DNA of 64,000 bases, taken from NCBI GenBank assembly GCA_938743325.2, contig OW568877.1:186001-250000 (forward strand), given 5' to 3'. This stretch comes from Pycnococcus provasolii (taxonomy: Eukaryota; Chlorophyta; Pseudoscourfieldiophyceae; Pseudoscourfieldiales; Pycnococcaceae). This document shows, piece after piece, positions 56,295 through 64,000 of the stretch. Made by a program: the position numbers and the translations under genes. Each line of letters starts with the position of its first letter. The first letter of the stretch is position 1. The notes under the pieces are model-generated. The model made no database searches. It worked only from the letters and a program-made list of their open reading frames with translations, and was not told the origin of the DNA.

Positions 56295-57029
56295 ATGGCG
56301 TCCGGCGGCGCGCTCACGGATGCGGAGGTCAGCGCGCAAATACAGCAGATGGTCAGCTTCATCAAGGCGGAGGCGCTCGAAAAAGCCGACGAAATTAGGA
56401 CCGCCGCGGAGGAGGAGTTCGCCGTCGCCAAAGACCAGGTCGTCGAGGCGGAGCGTGCTCGCATTCTCAAGGAATTCAAGCGACGCGAGGATACCATGCT
56501 CGTCAAGGCGAAGATTGAAAAGTCCGCACAGCAAAACGCACAGCGAATCGACGTGCTCGCTTCGCGAGATCAGCTTGTGAGAGACGTTCTCGCAACGGCG
56601 CGAAGGAGGCTCGGGGAAGTCTCCGACCCGTCGTCCGCCACGTACGCACAAACGCTCAAACACCTCGTGCTCGACGGAGTGAAAAAATTACTCGTGCCGA
56701 ACAGTGTCGTGCAGCTCGTCGTGAGGTGCCGTGCGTGCGACGTGACACCGGCGCGCAGTGCGGTCTCAAACGCGCAGCAGACTCTTGGCGAGTCGCAAGT
56801 TCGCCTCACACTCGACGAATCAACACCTCTGCCGCCCCCTCCCACCGCGGCGGATGCGGACAACGACGATGAAGAGGACGGCGTTGACAAGAGCACCGCT
56901 TGCCGAGGTGGCGTCGTCGTCTCCACGGCAGATGGAAAGGTGATTGTAGACAACACACTCGACGCTCGGCTGAGGCTATGCTTTCAAGGTGCACTGCCGC
57001 AGGTGAGAAGCCTTCTCTTCTTGCAATGA
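56295..57029 (+). CDS. VMA4: V-type H+-ATPase subunit E
   Basis: 244 aa from ATG 56295. The N-terminal half is one long helix with the family core [20 protein letters not shown] and [17 protein letters not shown]. The C-terminal domain contains [38 protein letters not shown] and ends [18 protein letters not shown], all diagnostic. Subunit E with G forms the peripheral stalk linking V1 to the V0 stator in vacuolar and endosomal membranes. An acidic insertion ([14 protein letters not shown]) before the GGVVV strand is longer than in plants. Single exon. Confidence 0.96.
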   Translation: MASGGALTDAEVSAQIQQMVSFIKAEALEKADEIRTAAEEEFAVAKDQVVEAERARILKEFKRREDTMLVKAKIEKSAQQNAQRIDVLASRDQLVRDVLATARRRLGEVSDPSSATYAQTLKHLVLDGVKKLLVPNSVVQLVVRCRACDVTPARSAVSNAQQTLGESQVRLTLDESTPLPPPPTAADADNDDEEDGVDKSTACRGGVVVSTADGKVIVDNTLDARLRLCFQGALPQVRSLLFLQ

Positions 57030-57115
57030 AGTGTGTGTGCTTTTCATCAACCTCAGTAAAAGCGAGCTTGAACCTTCTGTTGTTGTTTTTTCATTCTTGC
57101 TTTGTTCTTACAATT

Positions 57116-58327
57116 TCACATGAGATCTCCCACGTTAGCTGGAAGTTCGTCGATGCTCGTGCGGTAGAAACGCTCGAGATCTTTCAGCTGCTTGATGTCG
57201 TCACCCTCGCACACAAACGTGATGGCGACGCCCTTACGTCCAAATCGCCCTCCACGTCCGATGCGATGCAAGTACGACTCGCGCTTCGGAGGTAGGTCGT
57301 AGTTCACCACGAGGCTCACCTGCTGCACGTCAATGCCACGCGCCCAGATGTCCGTGGTGATGAGCACACGCGTCTTTCCCTCGCGAAATTCCGCCATGAC
57401 GCTCTCTCGATCGCCCTGCGGCATCTCGCCGTGCATGGAGCTGACGGTGAAGTTGTTCGAGCGCATCTCCTTCGCGAGCCAGTCCACCTTCTTGCGCGTG
57501 TTGACGAAGATGACACTCTGCGTGATGGTGAGTGTGTCGTACAGGTCGCACAACGTGTCAAATTTCCACTCCTCCTTCTCGACGTCGACGTGGAACTGCC
57601 GAATGCCGTCGAGCGTAAGTTCGTCGCGTCGCACCAGAATGCGCACGGGTTCGGTGGTGAACTTGTTCGCGACGTCCATCAAATCAGGTGGAAGCGTCGC
57701 GCTGATGAGCACCACCTGCACATCTGGCGGCAAGTGGCGGTACATGTCGTACATTTGTTCCTTGAATCCTCGGTTGAGCATTTCGTCCGCCTCGTCGAGA
57801 ACGAGCAGTTTGATTTTCTTCGTGACGAGGTGTTTTCGCTGAACGAGGTCGTAGACGCGTCCTGGCGTTCCGCTTACAACTTGGACGCCCGCCTCAAGCT
57901 TCTTGATGTCCTCGCCAAGTGACTTGCCACCAATGCAGCAGTGTGTGTTGATTGCCATGTACTCTCCCAGCTGTCTTGCGAGCGTTCCTGTCTGCTCCGC
58001 GAGTTCGCGCGTTGGCGAGAGGATGAGCACCTGCGGGTCCCGGTGCGACGTCGACGCGACTTGGCACGCCGCGAGTGCGATCATGGACGACTTTCCCGTT
58101 CCTGACTGTGCCTGTGCGATGACGTCGCGTCCTTGAATTATGGGAACGATTGCACGCTGTTGGATGGCGGACGGTCGTTCGTACCCGTACTCGTAGAGTC
58201 CCTTGAGGAGGTCCTCCTTGAGGTTCATCGACTCGAAGCTTGAGGTGACTGTGACATCGCGGGACACGGTGAAGTCCGCGCTCGCGACGTCCTTTGCGGC
58301 ACGGCGCGCGTCGGCGTTGAGCGGCAT
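57116..58327 (-). CDS. EIF4A3: ATP-dependent RNA helicase eIF4A3/FAL1-like
   Basis: 403 aa from the ATG at 58327 ([16 protein letters not shown]). All DEAD-box motifs are present: Q motif region [14 protein letters not shown], motif [25 protein letters not shown], motif II DEADEM and motif III SAT. Motif VI is [16 protein letters not shown]. The tail ([16 protein letters not shown]) matches eIF4A3 (IDEMPMNVADL), not eIF4A1. eIF4A3 is the RNA clamp of the exon junction complex; its yeast relative FAL1 acts in 18S rRNA processing. With few introns in this genome, either role is possible. Upstream lies a G-rich motif in the sense direction (58381-58402, read on the minus strand). Reverse-strand TGTAA sits 4 nt past the stop. 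Confidence 0.93.
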   Translation of the reverse strand: MPLNADARRAAKDVASADFTVSRDVTVTSSFESMNLKEDLLKGLYEYGYERPSAIQQRAIVPIIQGRDVIAQAQSGTGKSSMIALAACQVASTSHRDPQVLILSPTRELAEQTGTLARQLGEYMAINTHCCIGGKSLGEDIKKLEAGVQVVSGTPGRVYDLVQRKHLVTKKIKLLVLDEADEMLNRGFKEQMYDMYRHLPPDVQVVLISATLPPDLMDVANKFTTEPVRILVRRDELTLDGIRQFHVDVEKEEWKFDTLCDLYDTLTITQSVIFVNTRKKVDWLAKEMRSNNFTVSSMHGEMPQGDRESVMAEFREGKTRVLITTDIWARGIDVQQVSLVVNYDLPPKRESYLHRIGRGGRFGRKGVAITFVCEGDDIKQLKDLERFYRTSIDELPANVGDLM

Positions 58328-58380
58328 CGTCGACGGAGGAAGTAATAGAATGGCGGCGGCGGAGACGCAAAATCCTGCAA

Positions 58381-58402
58381 GGGGAAAACCCAAACCCCGA
58401 AC
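58381..58402 (-). promoter_or_regulatory. G-rich telomere-like motif before eIF4A3
   Basis: On the minus strand this reads agttcggggtttgggttttc, starting about 75 bp and ending about 54 bp before the eIF4A3 ATG. Confidence 0.4.
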
Positions 58403-58613
58403 TACTAAAAAGTATTGGTGAAATTATTATGCGCACTACTCGTGCATAAGCAACAGCGGATCCCCAACCAAGTCCCTCCCAAACCAAACCAGGGGTCTCC
58501 TCCCTTAGTCCCTTGGGCTTTGTTGTGTTTGTTCTGTTCCCCTCCTTCCTTTCCTTTTCTCGCTCATTCCCGTGCCCACTTCTCCGCCTCGAGGGTTTTC
58601 GCGCAACCGCACC

Positions 58614-59239
58614 ATGTCCTTCGCCTCCGCCGCTCGCTCGCTCGTGCGCCGCGCCGGGACGTCCGTGCCGGCCGCGAAGCTGCCTGTCAGGAATATGTCG
58701 TCAGGACACTCCATCGAGGAGGAAATTGGTACGTATCAACACGAGTTGCAAACAACGGCTCGGCTCGGCTTCCTGGTGGGGGTCGTGGACGCCTGAGGAG
58801 AGGGGAAAGGGGGGGAAGCAGCGTGCCTTGTACGGCTCGGTGCGAATCTTTTGTACGGGCTTGCTTTATGCTTGGTCTTGAGGGATGTGGCAGACTTGCG
58901 ACGCGTTCCACGCGGTTGTCCTCTTGCTCTGTGAAACAGTCTCATGGCACCACGGTCCGTCTCAAACAGAAGTGACTCACGACACGACGAATCCTCCCCC
59001 ACAACACAACGTTTTACGCACGTATGCTCTGCGCAGCGCACATGGACACGTGGCGCCAGGTGACGTACGTGGTAGTGCCGGCATGCTGTGCATTCTTTGC
59101 CTACACCATGAGTCAGAGCCACCACCACGACACGGGCGAGAAGCCCAAGTACAGCTGGATGCGCATGCGCAACAAGGCGTACCCGTGGGGACCGTGCGGC
59201 CTCTTTGAGATGAAAGGCTGCCCAGAGGCGGAAGGCTGA
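58614..59239 (+). CDS. COX6A: Cytochrome c oxidase subunit 6a, two exons
   Basis: Exon 1 is 58614-58728 and exon 2 is 59037-59239. The 308-nt intron is gtacgt...gcgcag, phase 1; the joined product is 105 aa. Exon 1 encodes an Arg/Ala/Ser-rich presequence (MSFASAARSLVRRAGTSVPA) and the start of the mature part (SGHSIEEEIA). Exon 2 contains the single membrane helix (TYVVVPACCAFFAYTM), the histidine cluster SQSHHHD and the family-defining MRNKAYPWGPCGLFE (plants: IRNKEFPWGPDGLFE). It is a nuclear-encoded inner-membrane subunit of complex IV. The splice was chosen because it is the only in-frame GT-AG join giving IEEEIAHMDTWRQ. It is divergent from eIF4A3. TGTAA at 59271. Confidence 0.93.
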
Positions 59240-59389
59240 AGAAAAAGTCAACCAAAGCGGACTTGCGACGTGTAACGCACGTCGACAACCTCTCAAACAA
59301 ACTCTTATAACGTCTTTTTTTCTGGTAGTCTCGCAAAGATTTACAAAGAGAAGGAACGAATGAATGCTCTTCTTCCTCAGTCAGTCAAG

Positions 59390-59815
59390 TTAGTGCACGA
59401 CGGCGTTGAGAGGCTTGGCGTGCACTTTCGCCAAGTCGATTGCTGTATCTCGCTCAACGTCCACTTCCCCCACGAGTGCGATGTTGTCACCTCGGATAAC
59501 CTGCAGTCCGAGCACGACACACTCGACGCCTTGTTTTGCGCTGTAAACGCGTTCGTGGCTTTCGTCGAGAATGATGTTCATCACCTGGTCGTATCCTCGC
59601 AGCACGCCCACAATAACGCGTCCGTCGTTCGTGACAACTTCAATTGTGCTGTCAACTAAATACGACAAGCCTGCGTCTCGTGACGAGTCCTTCGAGGGTC
59701 GCGCTCTGTTGTTGTGAGCACGACCACCACCACCACCACCACCACCACCACCACCACCACCGTTAGCCTCCTCTTGTGTTTTGGAACGTTTCGCGGACGG
59801 GACGTCGTCACTCAT
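59390..59815 (-). CDS. LSM8: U6 snRNA-associated Sm-like protein LSm8
   Basis: 141 aa from the ATG at 59815. The last about 95 residues are LSm8. Sm1 is STIEVVTNDGRVIVGVLRGY followed by DQVMNIILDESHERVY; Sm2 is VLGLQVIRGDNIALVGEVD; the tail is KPLNAVVH (plants: EPLNSV). LSm2-8 binds the U6 snRNA 3' end in the nucleus. The roughly 45-residue N-terminal extension is unusual: a charged KRSKTQ stretch and 13 consecutive Gly encoded by a (CAC/CCA)n repeat at about 59720-59762. If the in-frame ATG is not used, no other Met precedes the Sm fold, so the extension is probably translated. It is divergent from the DUF4602-like gene. Reverse-strand TGTAA at 59341. Confidence 0.93.
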   Translation of the reverse strand: MSDDVPSAKRSKTQEEANGGGGGGGGGGGGGRAHNNRARPSKDSSRDAGLSYLVDSTIEVVTNDGRVIVGVLRGYDQVMNIILDESHERVYSAKQGVECVVLGLQVIRGDNIALVGEVDVERDTAIDLAKVHAKPLNAVVH

Positions 59816-59996
59816 GGCAAGCTGGCACAGCAGCTGTGCAGTGAGAGAGTAGAGTGACGACGGCCACCGGAGAGGGGGAGAGAAAGAAGGGCACGGCGGC
59901 GGCGGTGAGTGCAGTTTTGAGGGTCAGGGAAAACCCGAAATCACTCACCCTGACCAGTTGTTCGGGGTTCCACAAACCGCCGCCATTGCCACTGCC

Positions 59997-60431
59997 ATGC
60001 CGCCTCGCGTCGTGCGCTTCCACGACCCGCTCGCGCTGCACGCGACGCAGACGCAGACGCAGACGCACGCGCAAGCCTCCAAGCAGCAGCACAAGCCGTC
60101 ACTTAACAAGCAGAACACGCAACACAGCGAGGCTCAGCGCGCTCACGCATCCCTCGCTGACTTACGCGCGGAGGTGGAGTCGCTCGGCGCGTCTCAGTTC
60201 AGCAAACACAAAAAGAAAAAGTACATGGACGAAAAACTATCAGCAGTGCATGGAATACGCAAGCAAAAGCAGCAACGTCTACCGCAAAACATCGGACTCG
60301 GAATCAAGAGGAAAACCGTCGAGAGAAGTAAGAAGGAAGCGGAACACTTACGTCTGAGCGGAATGGAACTCTCACTCAGGTCGAAGAAACTGCGCAAAAA
60401 AGCAAGACGCGCGAAGAAGGCGGCAAACTAA
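59997..60431 (+). CDS. DUF4602-like basic nuclear/nucleolar protein
   Basis: 144 aa from ATG 59997 (MPPRVVRFHDPLA). After a Gln/Thr-rich start (TQTQTQTHAQASKQQ), the segment LRAEVESLGASQFSKHKKKK, then YMDEKLSAVHG and RLPQNIGLGIKRKTVERSKK, follows the plant DUF4602/C1orf131 pattern. That pattern is EVxxLGASxF, then a Lys-rich linker, then PLPIVRGIKKKxxER. The human member is a structural part of the small-subunit processome. The tail is very basic (KKLRKKARRAKKA). Assignment rests on motif order and is moderate. Single exon. TGTAA at 60454. Confidence 0.6.
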   Translation: MPPRVVRFHDPLALHATQTQTQTHAQASKQQHKPSLNKQNTQHSEAQRAHASLADLRAEVESLGASQFSKHKKKKYMDEKLSAVHGIRKQKQQRLPQNIGLGIKRKTVERSKKEAEHLRLSGMELSLRSKKLRKKARRAKKAAN

Positions 60432-60545
60432 GACCGCTCATTCTGTTATGGAATGTAATTTACTTTGTACAATGGTTAGGCGGCAAACAGCTAAAAAATA
60501 AACATTGCGTAAGTACTACACTTTATCTGTACATTTCCTGTCATA

Positions 60546-61901
60546 CTAGTTTGAACTTCTCGAAGTCCACAAAGCCTCCACGAGCTCGTTGCGGTGCCAT
60601 TCCTCAAGCTGGTCGAGCACGCCACCCAGGCCCGACGCGTTGCCGACGAAGTTCTCGACGTCAAACACAGACACGCCACACCGGTGATCCGTCACGCGAT
60701 TCTGAGGGAAATTGTACGTGCGTATCTTCTCGCTTCGTAGGCTCCCGGCAATCTGGCTCGTGCGCTGATCACTCAGCTCTTTCATCTGCTCCTCGAGCTG
60801 AAGAGCAAACAGGCGAGCGCGCAGCACACTCATCGCCTTGTCGCGATTCTTGTGCTGACTGCGTCCATCCTGGTTCACCACCACAATACCACTTGGTATG
60901 TGCGTGATGCGCACCGCGCTCTCCGTCGTGTTGACGTGCTGCCCACCCGCACCTTGAGAGCGCATCGTGTCGATGCGAAGGTCGCTGTCCAAGATAACGA
61001 CTTCGCCAGCCACAGGCTGCGGGTACACGACGACCGTTGCAGTGGATGTGTGCAACTTCGCCTTCGCCAGATGGCCCGGAACACGCTGCACACGGTGCAC
61101 GCCGCTCTCATGGCGCATGCGTCTGTAAGCGCCATATCCAGAGATCTCGCACGTCGCCTCGCGGTAACCTCTGAGGTTTGTCGTCGATACGTCGTGAGCC
61201 TCGAACTGCCATCCCTCCTGCTCCGCGAGCTTCTCGTACATGTGAAAGAGCTCGCTCGCAAATAACGCCGCCTCCTCTCCGCCGACACCCATGCGAACTT
61301 CCACGACGACGTTACGGGTGTCATCGCCGCCGTCCACCTCTCCGCCGCGCAGCTCGGTTTCCAGAAGCGCGCCGACGCAAGCCTCCTCCGATTCGTCAAG
61401 ATTTTCGTCGATTGCCGCGAGTTCGTCCTCAGCCATGGCAAGCATTTCGGCGTCGTCGCGGCTCTCCTCGACGAGCTTCGCCGTCTCGCCGCGTTCCTGC
61501 ATCAGGGCGACGATGCGTTGGTAGTGCGCGATCGCCGGTTCCAGAATTGCGCGTCTTTTCTCCCGCTCGACTGACGCGTGGCCATCCTCTAGTTCGTTGG
61601 TCAGTGCGTGCATGTGCGGTACGAGCGGCGCATAGCGCGGCACGCGTTCGTTCGCGGCGACAGACGGGCCAGCAGGTTTCGCCGCCCCTGCGAACGGCCG
61701 AGCCGTCAGTCTCCACAGACACCACGAGCTGGCACCACGAGAGACTGCGGACCTGCCTGCAGATTCAGCGAGAGACTCTGCGCAACTCCTCCTCCCAAGG
61801 TTGGCAAACGCGTGTTCGCAGTGTGTAACAGCTGTGGCCTCGCCCAGCGCCACAAAGCGAGGCCACAGCTGTGATCGCAACGTGCTCTGGAGCACGGACA
61901 T
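60546..61901 (-). CDS. prfA: Organellar peptide chain release factor 1 (RF1) with altered codon-reading loop
   Basis: 451 aa from the ATG at 61901 ([16 protein letters not shown]); the open frame above it starts only at a TTG. The first about 80 residues look like a mitochondrial presequence. The class I release-factor body is complete. It has a helical domain 1, [40 protein letters not shown], the hydrolysis motif GGQ ([15 protein letters not shown]), [16 protein letters not shown] and [15 protein letters not shown]. It lacks SPF and groups with RF1. The PxT tripeptide expected after HRVQRV reads Pro275-Gly276-His277, in a segment ([11 protein letters not shown]) that differs from the usual PxTExQGRxHT. 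RF1 normally reads UAA/UAG. Mitochondrial location is favoured by the GAGGQHVN form but not proven. A telomere-like repeat lies directly upstream. Confidence 0.93.
   Translation of the reverse strand: MSVLQSTLRSQLWPRFVALGEATAVTHCEHAFANLGRRSCAESLAESAGRSAVSRGASSWCLWRLTARPFAGAAKPAGPSVAANERVPRYAPLVPHMHALTNELEDGHASVEREKRRAILEPAIAHYQRIVALMQERGETAKLVEESRDDAEMLAMAEDELAAIDENLDESEEACVGALLETELRGGEVDGGDDTRNVVVEVRMGVGGEEAALFASELFHMYEKLAEQEGWQFEAHDVSTTNLRGYREATCEISGYGAYRRMRHESGVHRVQRVPGHLAKAKLHTSTATVVVYPQPVAGEVVILDSDLRIDTMRSQGAGGQHVNTTESAVRITHIPSGIVVVNQDGRSQHKNRDKAMSVLRARLFALQLEEQMKELSDQRTSQIAGSLRSEKIRTYNFPQNRVTDHRCGVSVFDVENFVGNASGLGGVLDQLEEWHRNELVEALWTSRSSN
61828..61872. repeat. Hairpin in the RF1 presequence-coding region
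   Basis: Perfect 15-bp arms (acagctgtggcctcg and cgaggccacagctgt) are separated by a 15-nt loop, 29-74 nt inside the RF1 coding sequence. Confidence 0.8.
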
Positions 61902-61952
61902 GTTGTCGTCGGAAAACAACAAAAAGAAAGAGGAGGGGGGGGGGGGGAGACG

Positions 61953-62106
61953 ACCCTAACCCCTAACCCGAACAGGTAACCCCGAACCCCGAACCCCGAA
62001 CCCCTAACCCCGAACCCTAACCCCGAACCCCGAACCCGAACCCCGAATAATTCTAACCCCGAATTCTAACCCCGAATTCTAACCCCGAATTCTAACCCCG
62101 AATAAT
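61953..62106 (-). repeat. Degenerate telomere-like array upstream of RF1
   Basis: On the plus strand, units of ccctaa, cccctaa and ccccgaa alternate. The array then passes into four copies of a 13-nt unit (ttctaaccccgaa). The G-rich strand is the minus strand, which is the sense strand of RF1, whose start lies 51 bp away. Confidence 0.9.
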
Positions 62107-62114
62107 GAATCAAG

Positions 62115-62150
62115 CAAGGGCATATCAACCCATGGGTTGATATGCCCTTG
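62115..62150. repeat. 36-bp perfect palindrome between 8-bp direct repeats
   Basis: Left arm caagggcatatcaaccca and its exact reverse complement abut with no loop. The 8-mer aatcaagc occurs at 62109-62116 and again at 62151-62158, overlapping or abutting the palindrome edges. This resembles an insertion with a target duplication, directly next to the telomere-like array. Confidence 0.85.
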
Positions 62151-62789
62151 AATCAAGCACGTGAGTTTGAACAGACAGCCGACAGGGACCGGTTGGTTAT
62201 TAGCCTTGCAACGCCCCCTCGCCCTTTCCTTTCCGACTTCCGTCCCTCCCCTCGAGTCCCTTTTTCCGCCCTTACATCAATCATCCTACTTTACCGTGAT
62301 GGTGGTGGTGGTGGCGCGTTCCCGTTCCCGTCCCGCTCATCAATGTTGGACTCTTGTGCTTTTCGTTTTTCAACTTACGTGTTTCTTGTCAATTGGGTTG
62401 GTGGCCGGTGGAAGACTGCACCAAGTCAAGGGGTACCTCGAGCGCGAACGAAGGGAGGACCTCTACAGAAGGCCAGAACCAGCACGACGGAGAGCAAGAA
62501 CGACGGCGCTCGCTGACAGATTTGGGGACTCAGAAGGAGTGTTGAGCAGGTACCAAAGACGGGGCTTGCGGAGTAAGGTAACCACGTGAGAAACAACGAT
62601 GTTGCCACCTCAGCCGTCGACGGCAAACGCTTCGCGCGCTCGCGAGCAACCAACCTCAATTTCGCAATTCGGAACGTCAGGTGCGCCTTCGAACGCGTGG
62701 CGTTACGTCAACGAACTTGGCCTTGTTACAACTAGTATTCATTTATCTACCTATACAAAAAAATAGTCCTTTTCCTCGTTCTGCCTGTT

Positions 62790-64000
62790 CTAGCCGAGAA
62801 GCCTCAGCGTGCAAGGAAGCAGCGCGAACCCGTTCAACAAACCGAACACAACAATCAGCAAGAAGCTCTTGAAGATGTCCTGATACGCCGTCGACTTGCT
62901 CGCGGCTAAAAGAAGGACCGCAAGAAGCGTCGAGCAACCGCCGTGAAGGACATTCGGTCCGAGAGTCGCAAGTGTCTTCTTCACAGCCTCCGTACGGCTT
63001 TCGCCGTTCACGCTGCGACGCGTGGCAAAGCAGTCGGCGATGTGAGCGCTGTAGTCGATGGAAAATCCAACGCCGAGAACGAGGTTGACCACGGTTGCGA
63101 CATTCAGTCGAAGACCCCACAAGCTCATTCCGCCAAGCAGGCAGCAGCAGCACATGCCAACGCTTAGCGTGGTGAAGACTGCGGCACTTGGACGGAGCAG
63201 TAGGATGGAAACGAGTGCGACGCCACCAAGCGCGCCTCCGATCGTCTGCGATGTGATCTGGTCAATGCGACGGTACCTCTCGAGCCACTGCCAGTGCGCC
63301 GAAAAGACGCGCGCTCCAAGCATCGAAAATCGCGGGTCGTCAGCCACACGTCGAGCTTCGTCCACGCGCCGCACATCCTCGTCCGGATCCATCGGAACGT
63401 CGGCGGTGTACACGACGCGACTTGCAACAATGTCTCCCGACTCGTCGCGCACAACATCCGTGCGAAGGCTGGTCGCGCCCACCTCGCCCCTTGAAAGAGC
63501 TTCGTACCACACGCCACGTTCCATCTCAGCGGGCAGGGCTCGCACCCACGGCAATGCCACGGCCGTGGCGTGCAGCGATCGGATCGCCTCGAGTGTCTTC
63601 GGGTGCGTCGCATTCTGCACCCGACCTGTGAGCACCATTAGGCTCCCGACATTTCCAAAGTGTCTGTCTCTTACCTCGTATGCTTCAAGGAGGTATGAGT
63701 CTTCGGGCAGAAAGGATGCCCAATTAGCGCCACGTCTAATATGCTGTGCGCCAAGCGTATACAGCAACACAGTCATCACGCAGATCATCAGGCAGACGAC
63801 GATGCTGCGCCATGCGATGCGTTCCTCTGGTTCGGGAAACAACGTGGGAACATAGTAGTCACGAAGCAACTTCTCGAGCAGCCCATCGTCTTCTTGCCGA
63901 GACTGATCTTCGTCATTTTCCGCAGGCTTCGAGGTGACAATGCAAGGTGCAACGTCCAGCCGTCGTCGACGTTGCCTCTTCGCGTCTAGAACAAGACATG
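62790..64000 (-). CDS. Patched/NPC1-like RND-family membrane protein, partial at right window edge
   Basis: The minus-strand frame ends at 62790 and is open through the right edge. The residues upstream of 63869 (including KRQRRRRLDVAPCIVT) continue in frame, so about 403 C-terminal residues are visible. A cytosolic basic loop is followed by a membrane helix (IVVCLMICVMTVLLYTLGAQ) and a lumenal domain. Four or five helices with RND-type spacing follow: VNLVLGVGFSIDYSAHIADC (with the buried Asp of motif GxxxDY), then TLGPNVLHGGCSTLLAVLLL and GLLNGFALLPCTLRLLG. Patched, Dispatched and NPC1-type proteins move sterols or lipids using ion gradients. Substrate unknown. The LLPxxLxxLG end indicates that the C-terminal tail is very short. 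Reverse-strand TGTAA at 62726-62730. Confidence 0.85.
   Translation of the reverse strand, partial: CLVLDAKRQRRRRLDVAPCIVTSKPAENDEDQSRQEDDGLLEKLLRDYYVPTLFPEPEERIAWRSIVVCLMICVMTVLLYTLGAQHIRRGANWASFLPEDSYLLEAYEVRDRHFGNVGSLMVLTGRVQNATHPKTLEAIRSLHATAVALPWVRALPAEMERGVWYEALSRGEVGATSLRTDVVRDESGDIVASRVVYTADVPMDPDEDVRRVDEARRVADDPRFSMLGARVFSAHWQWLERYRRIDQITSQTIGGALGGVALVSILLLRPSAAVFTTLSVGMCCCCLLGGMSLWGLRLNVATVVNLVLGVGFSIDYSAHIADCFATRRSVNGESRTEAVKKTLATLGPNVLHGGCSTLLAVLLLAASKSTAYQDIFKSFLLIVVFGLLNGFALLPCTLRLLG

Larger units (their letters stand above)
61902..62789. other. Intergenic region with telomere-like block and palindrome
   Basis: About 890 bp between RF1 (start) and the Patched-like gene (stop). 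It contains a G13 homopolymer (61935-61947), the telomere-like array and the palindrome listed separately. From 62165 to 62700 there are only short, non-conserved frames; I see no gene there. A (ggt)n run occurs at about 62298. Confidence 0.6.

Noticed and set aside
55476-56663. Long minus-strand frame spanning RPT6 exon 1 and reading through the (CA)n into a His-Thr repeat
   Set aside because: The His-Thr run is intron sequence. Conserved RPT6 residues join across a GT-AG intron instead, and the part above 55949 is promoter.
1-64000. Virus-like elements, LTR elements, DNA transposons or CRISPR arrays
   Set aside because: No reverse transcriptase, integrase, capsid-like or transposase motifs and no long terminal or regularly spaced repeats were seen. 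The only inverted repeats are short hairpins.

Overview
The window is nuclear DNA from a compact, GC-rich unicellular eukaryote, most likely a green alga and probably a prasinophyte-type picoalga. The evidence is as follows. Genes are tightly packed on both strands with few, short GT-AG introns. Many stop codons are followed within about 80 nt by TGTAA, the polyadenylation signal known from chlorophytes. The gene content is plant-like or plastid-bearing: a cyanobacterial-type peptide release factor RF2, a thylakoid-type FKBP, an At1g01500-like protein and a UDP-glucuronate 4-epimerase. There is also a GT29 sialyltransferase-like enzyme, a family common in prasinophytes. No virus-like element, rRNA, tRNA or CRISPR array was recognised. 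The species cannot be fixed from the sequence alone.

Layout. 1-1270 (-): partial secreted protein of unknown function, running off the left edge. 1271-2368: non-coding, with two hairpins and a poly-C tract. 2369-3298 (+): degenerate cysteine-synthase-like protein. 3396-6548 (-): SMP/C2 membrane-contact protein. 6776-8080 (+): organellar RF2. 8232-9440 (+): DRG2 GTPase. 9590-9970 (-) and 10085-10330 (+): head-to-head small genes for an ssSPT-like and a LYRM2-like protein. 10449-11379 (-): RGG-rich protein. 11658-15296 (+): EDEM-like GH47 with a PA domain. 15355-15770 (-): possible frameshifted membrane protein gene. 16578-17833 (+): At1g01500-like. 18285-21581 (+): Tudor-like/Sel1/AlkB fusion. 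21689-24478 (-): double glycosyltransferase. 24844-25392 (+): SANT/Myb-like. 25567-27057 (-): SHMT. 27565-28933 (+): UDP-GlcA 4-epimerase. 29047-30210 (-): RPF2. 30553-31725 (+): GIY-YIG-like plastid protein.

32252-46912 (-) is a single 14.7-kb ORF for a secreted, multi-adhesion-domain protein of 4,886 aa. 47944-50475 (+): FAS1/EGF/sialyltransferase. 50749-52503 (-): protein with UIM-like repeats. From 52731 to 60431 there is a run of housekeeping genes: FKBP, NAC-beta, RPT6, V-ATPase E, eIF4A3, COX6a, LSm8 and a DUF4602-like protein. 60546-61901 (-): organellar RF1 with an unusual codon-recognition tripeptide. 61902-62789: telomere-like repeats and a perfect palindrome. 62790-64000 (-): partial Patched/NPC1-like transporter, running off the right edge.

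Functional themes are organelle translation termination (RF1, RF2), protein quality control (EDEM, RPT6, UIM protein, NAC, FKBP), RNA metabolism (eIF4A3, LSm8, RPF2, DUF4602-like), cell-surface and secretory glycobiology (GT92/GT14, GT29, epimerase, giant adhesin) and membrane or lipid biology (SMP-C2, ssSPT, Patched-like). The most unusual items are the RF1 lacking the PxT motif, the lysine-less cysteine-synthase homologue, the Tudor/Sel1/AlkB and GT-GT fusions, the giant adhesin, and a telomere-like G-rich motif recurring in promoters.
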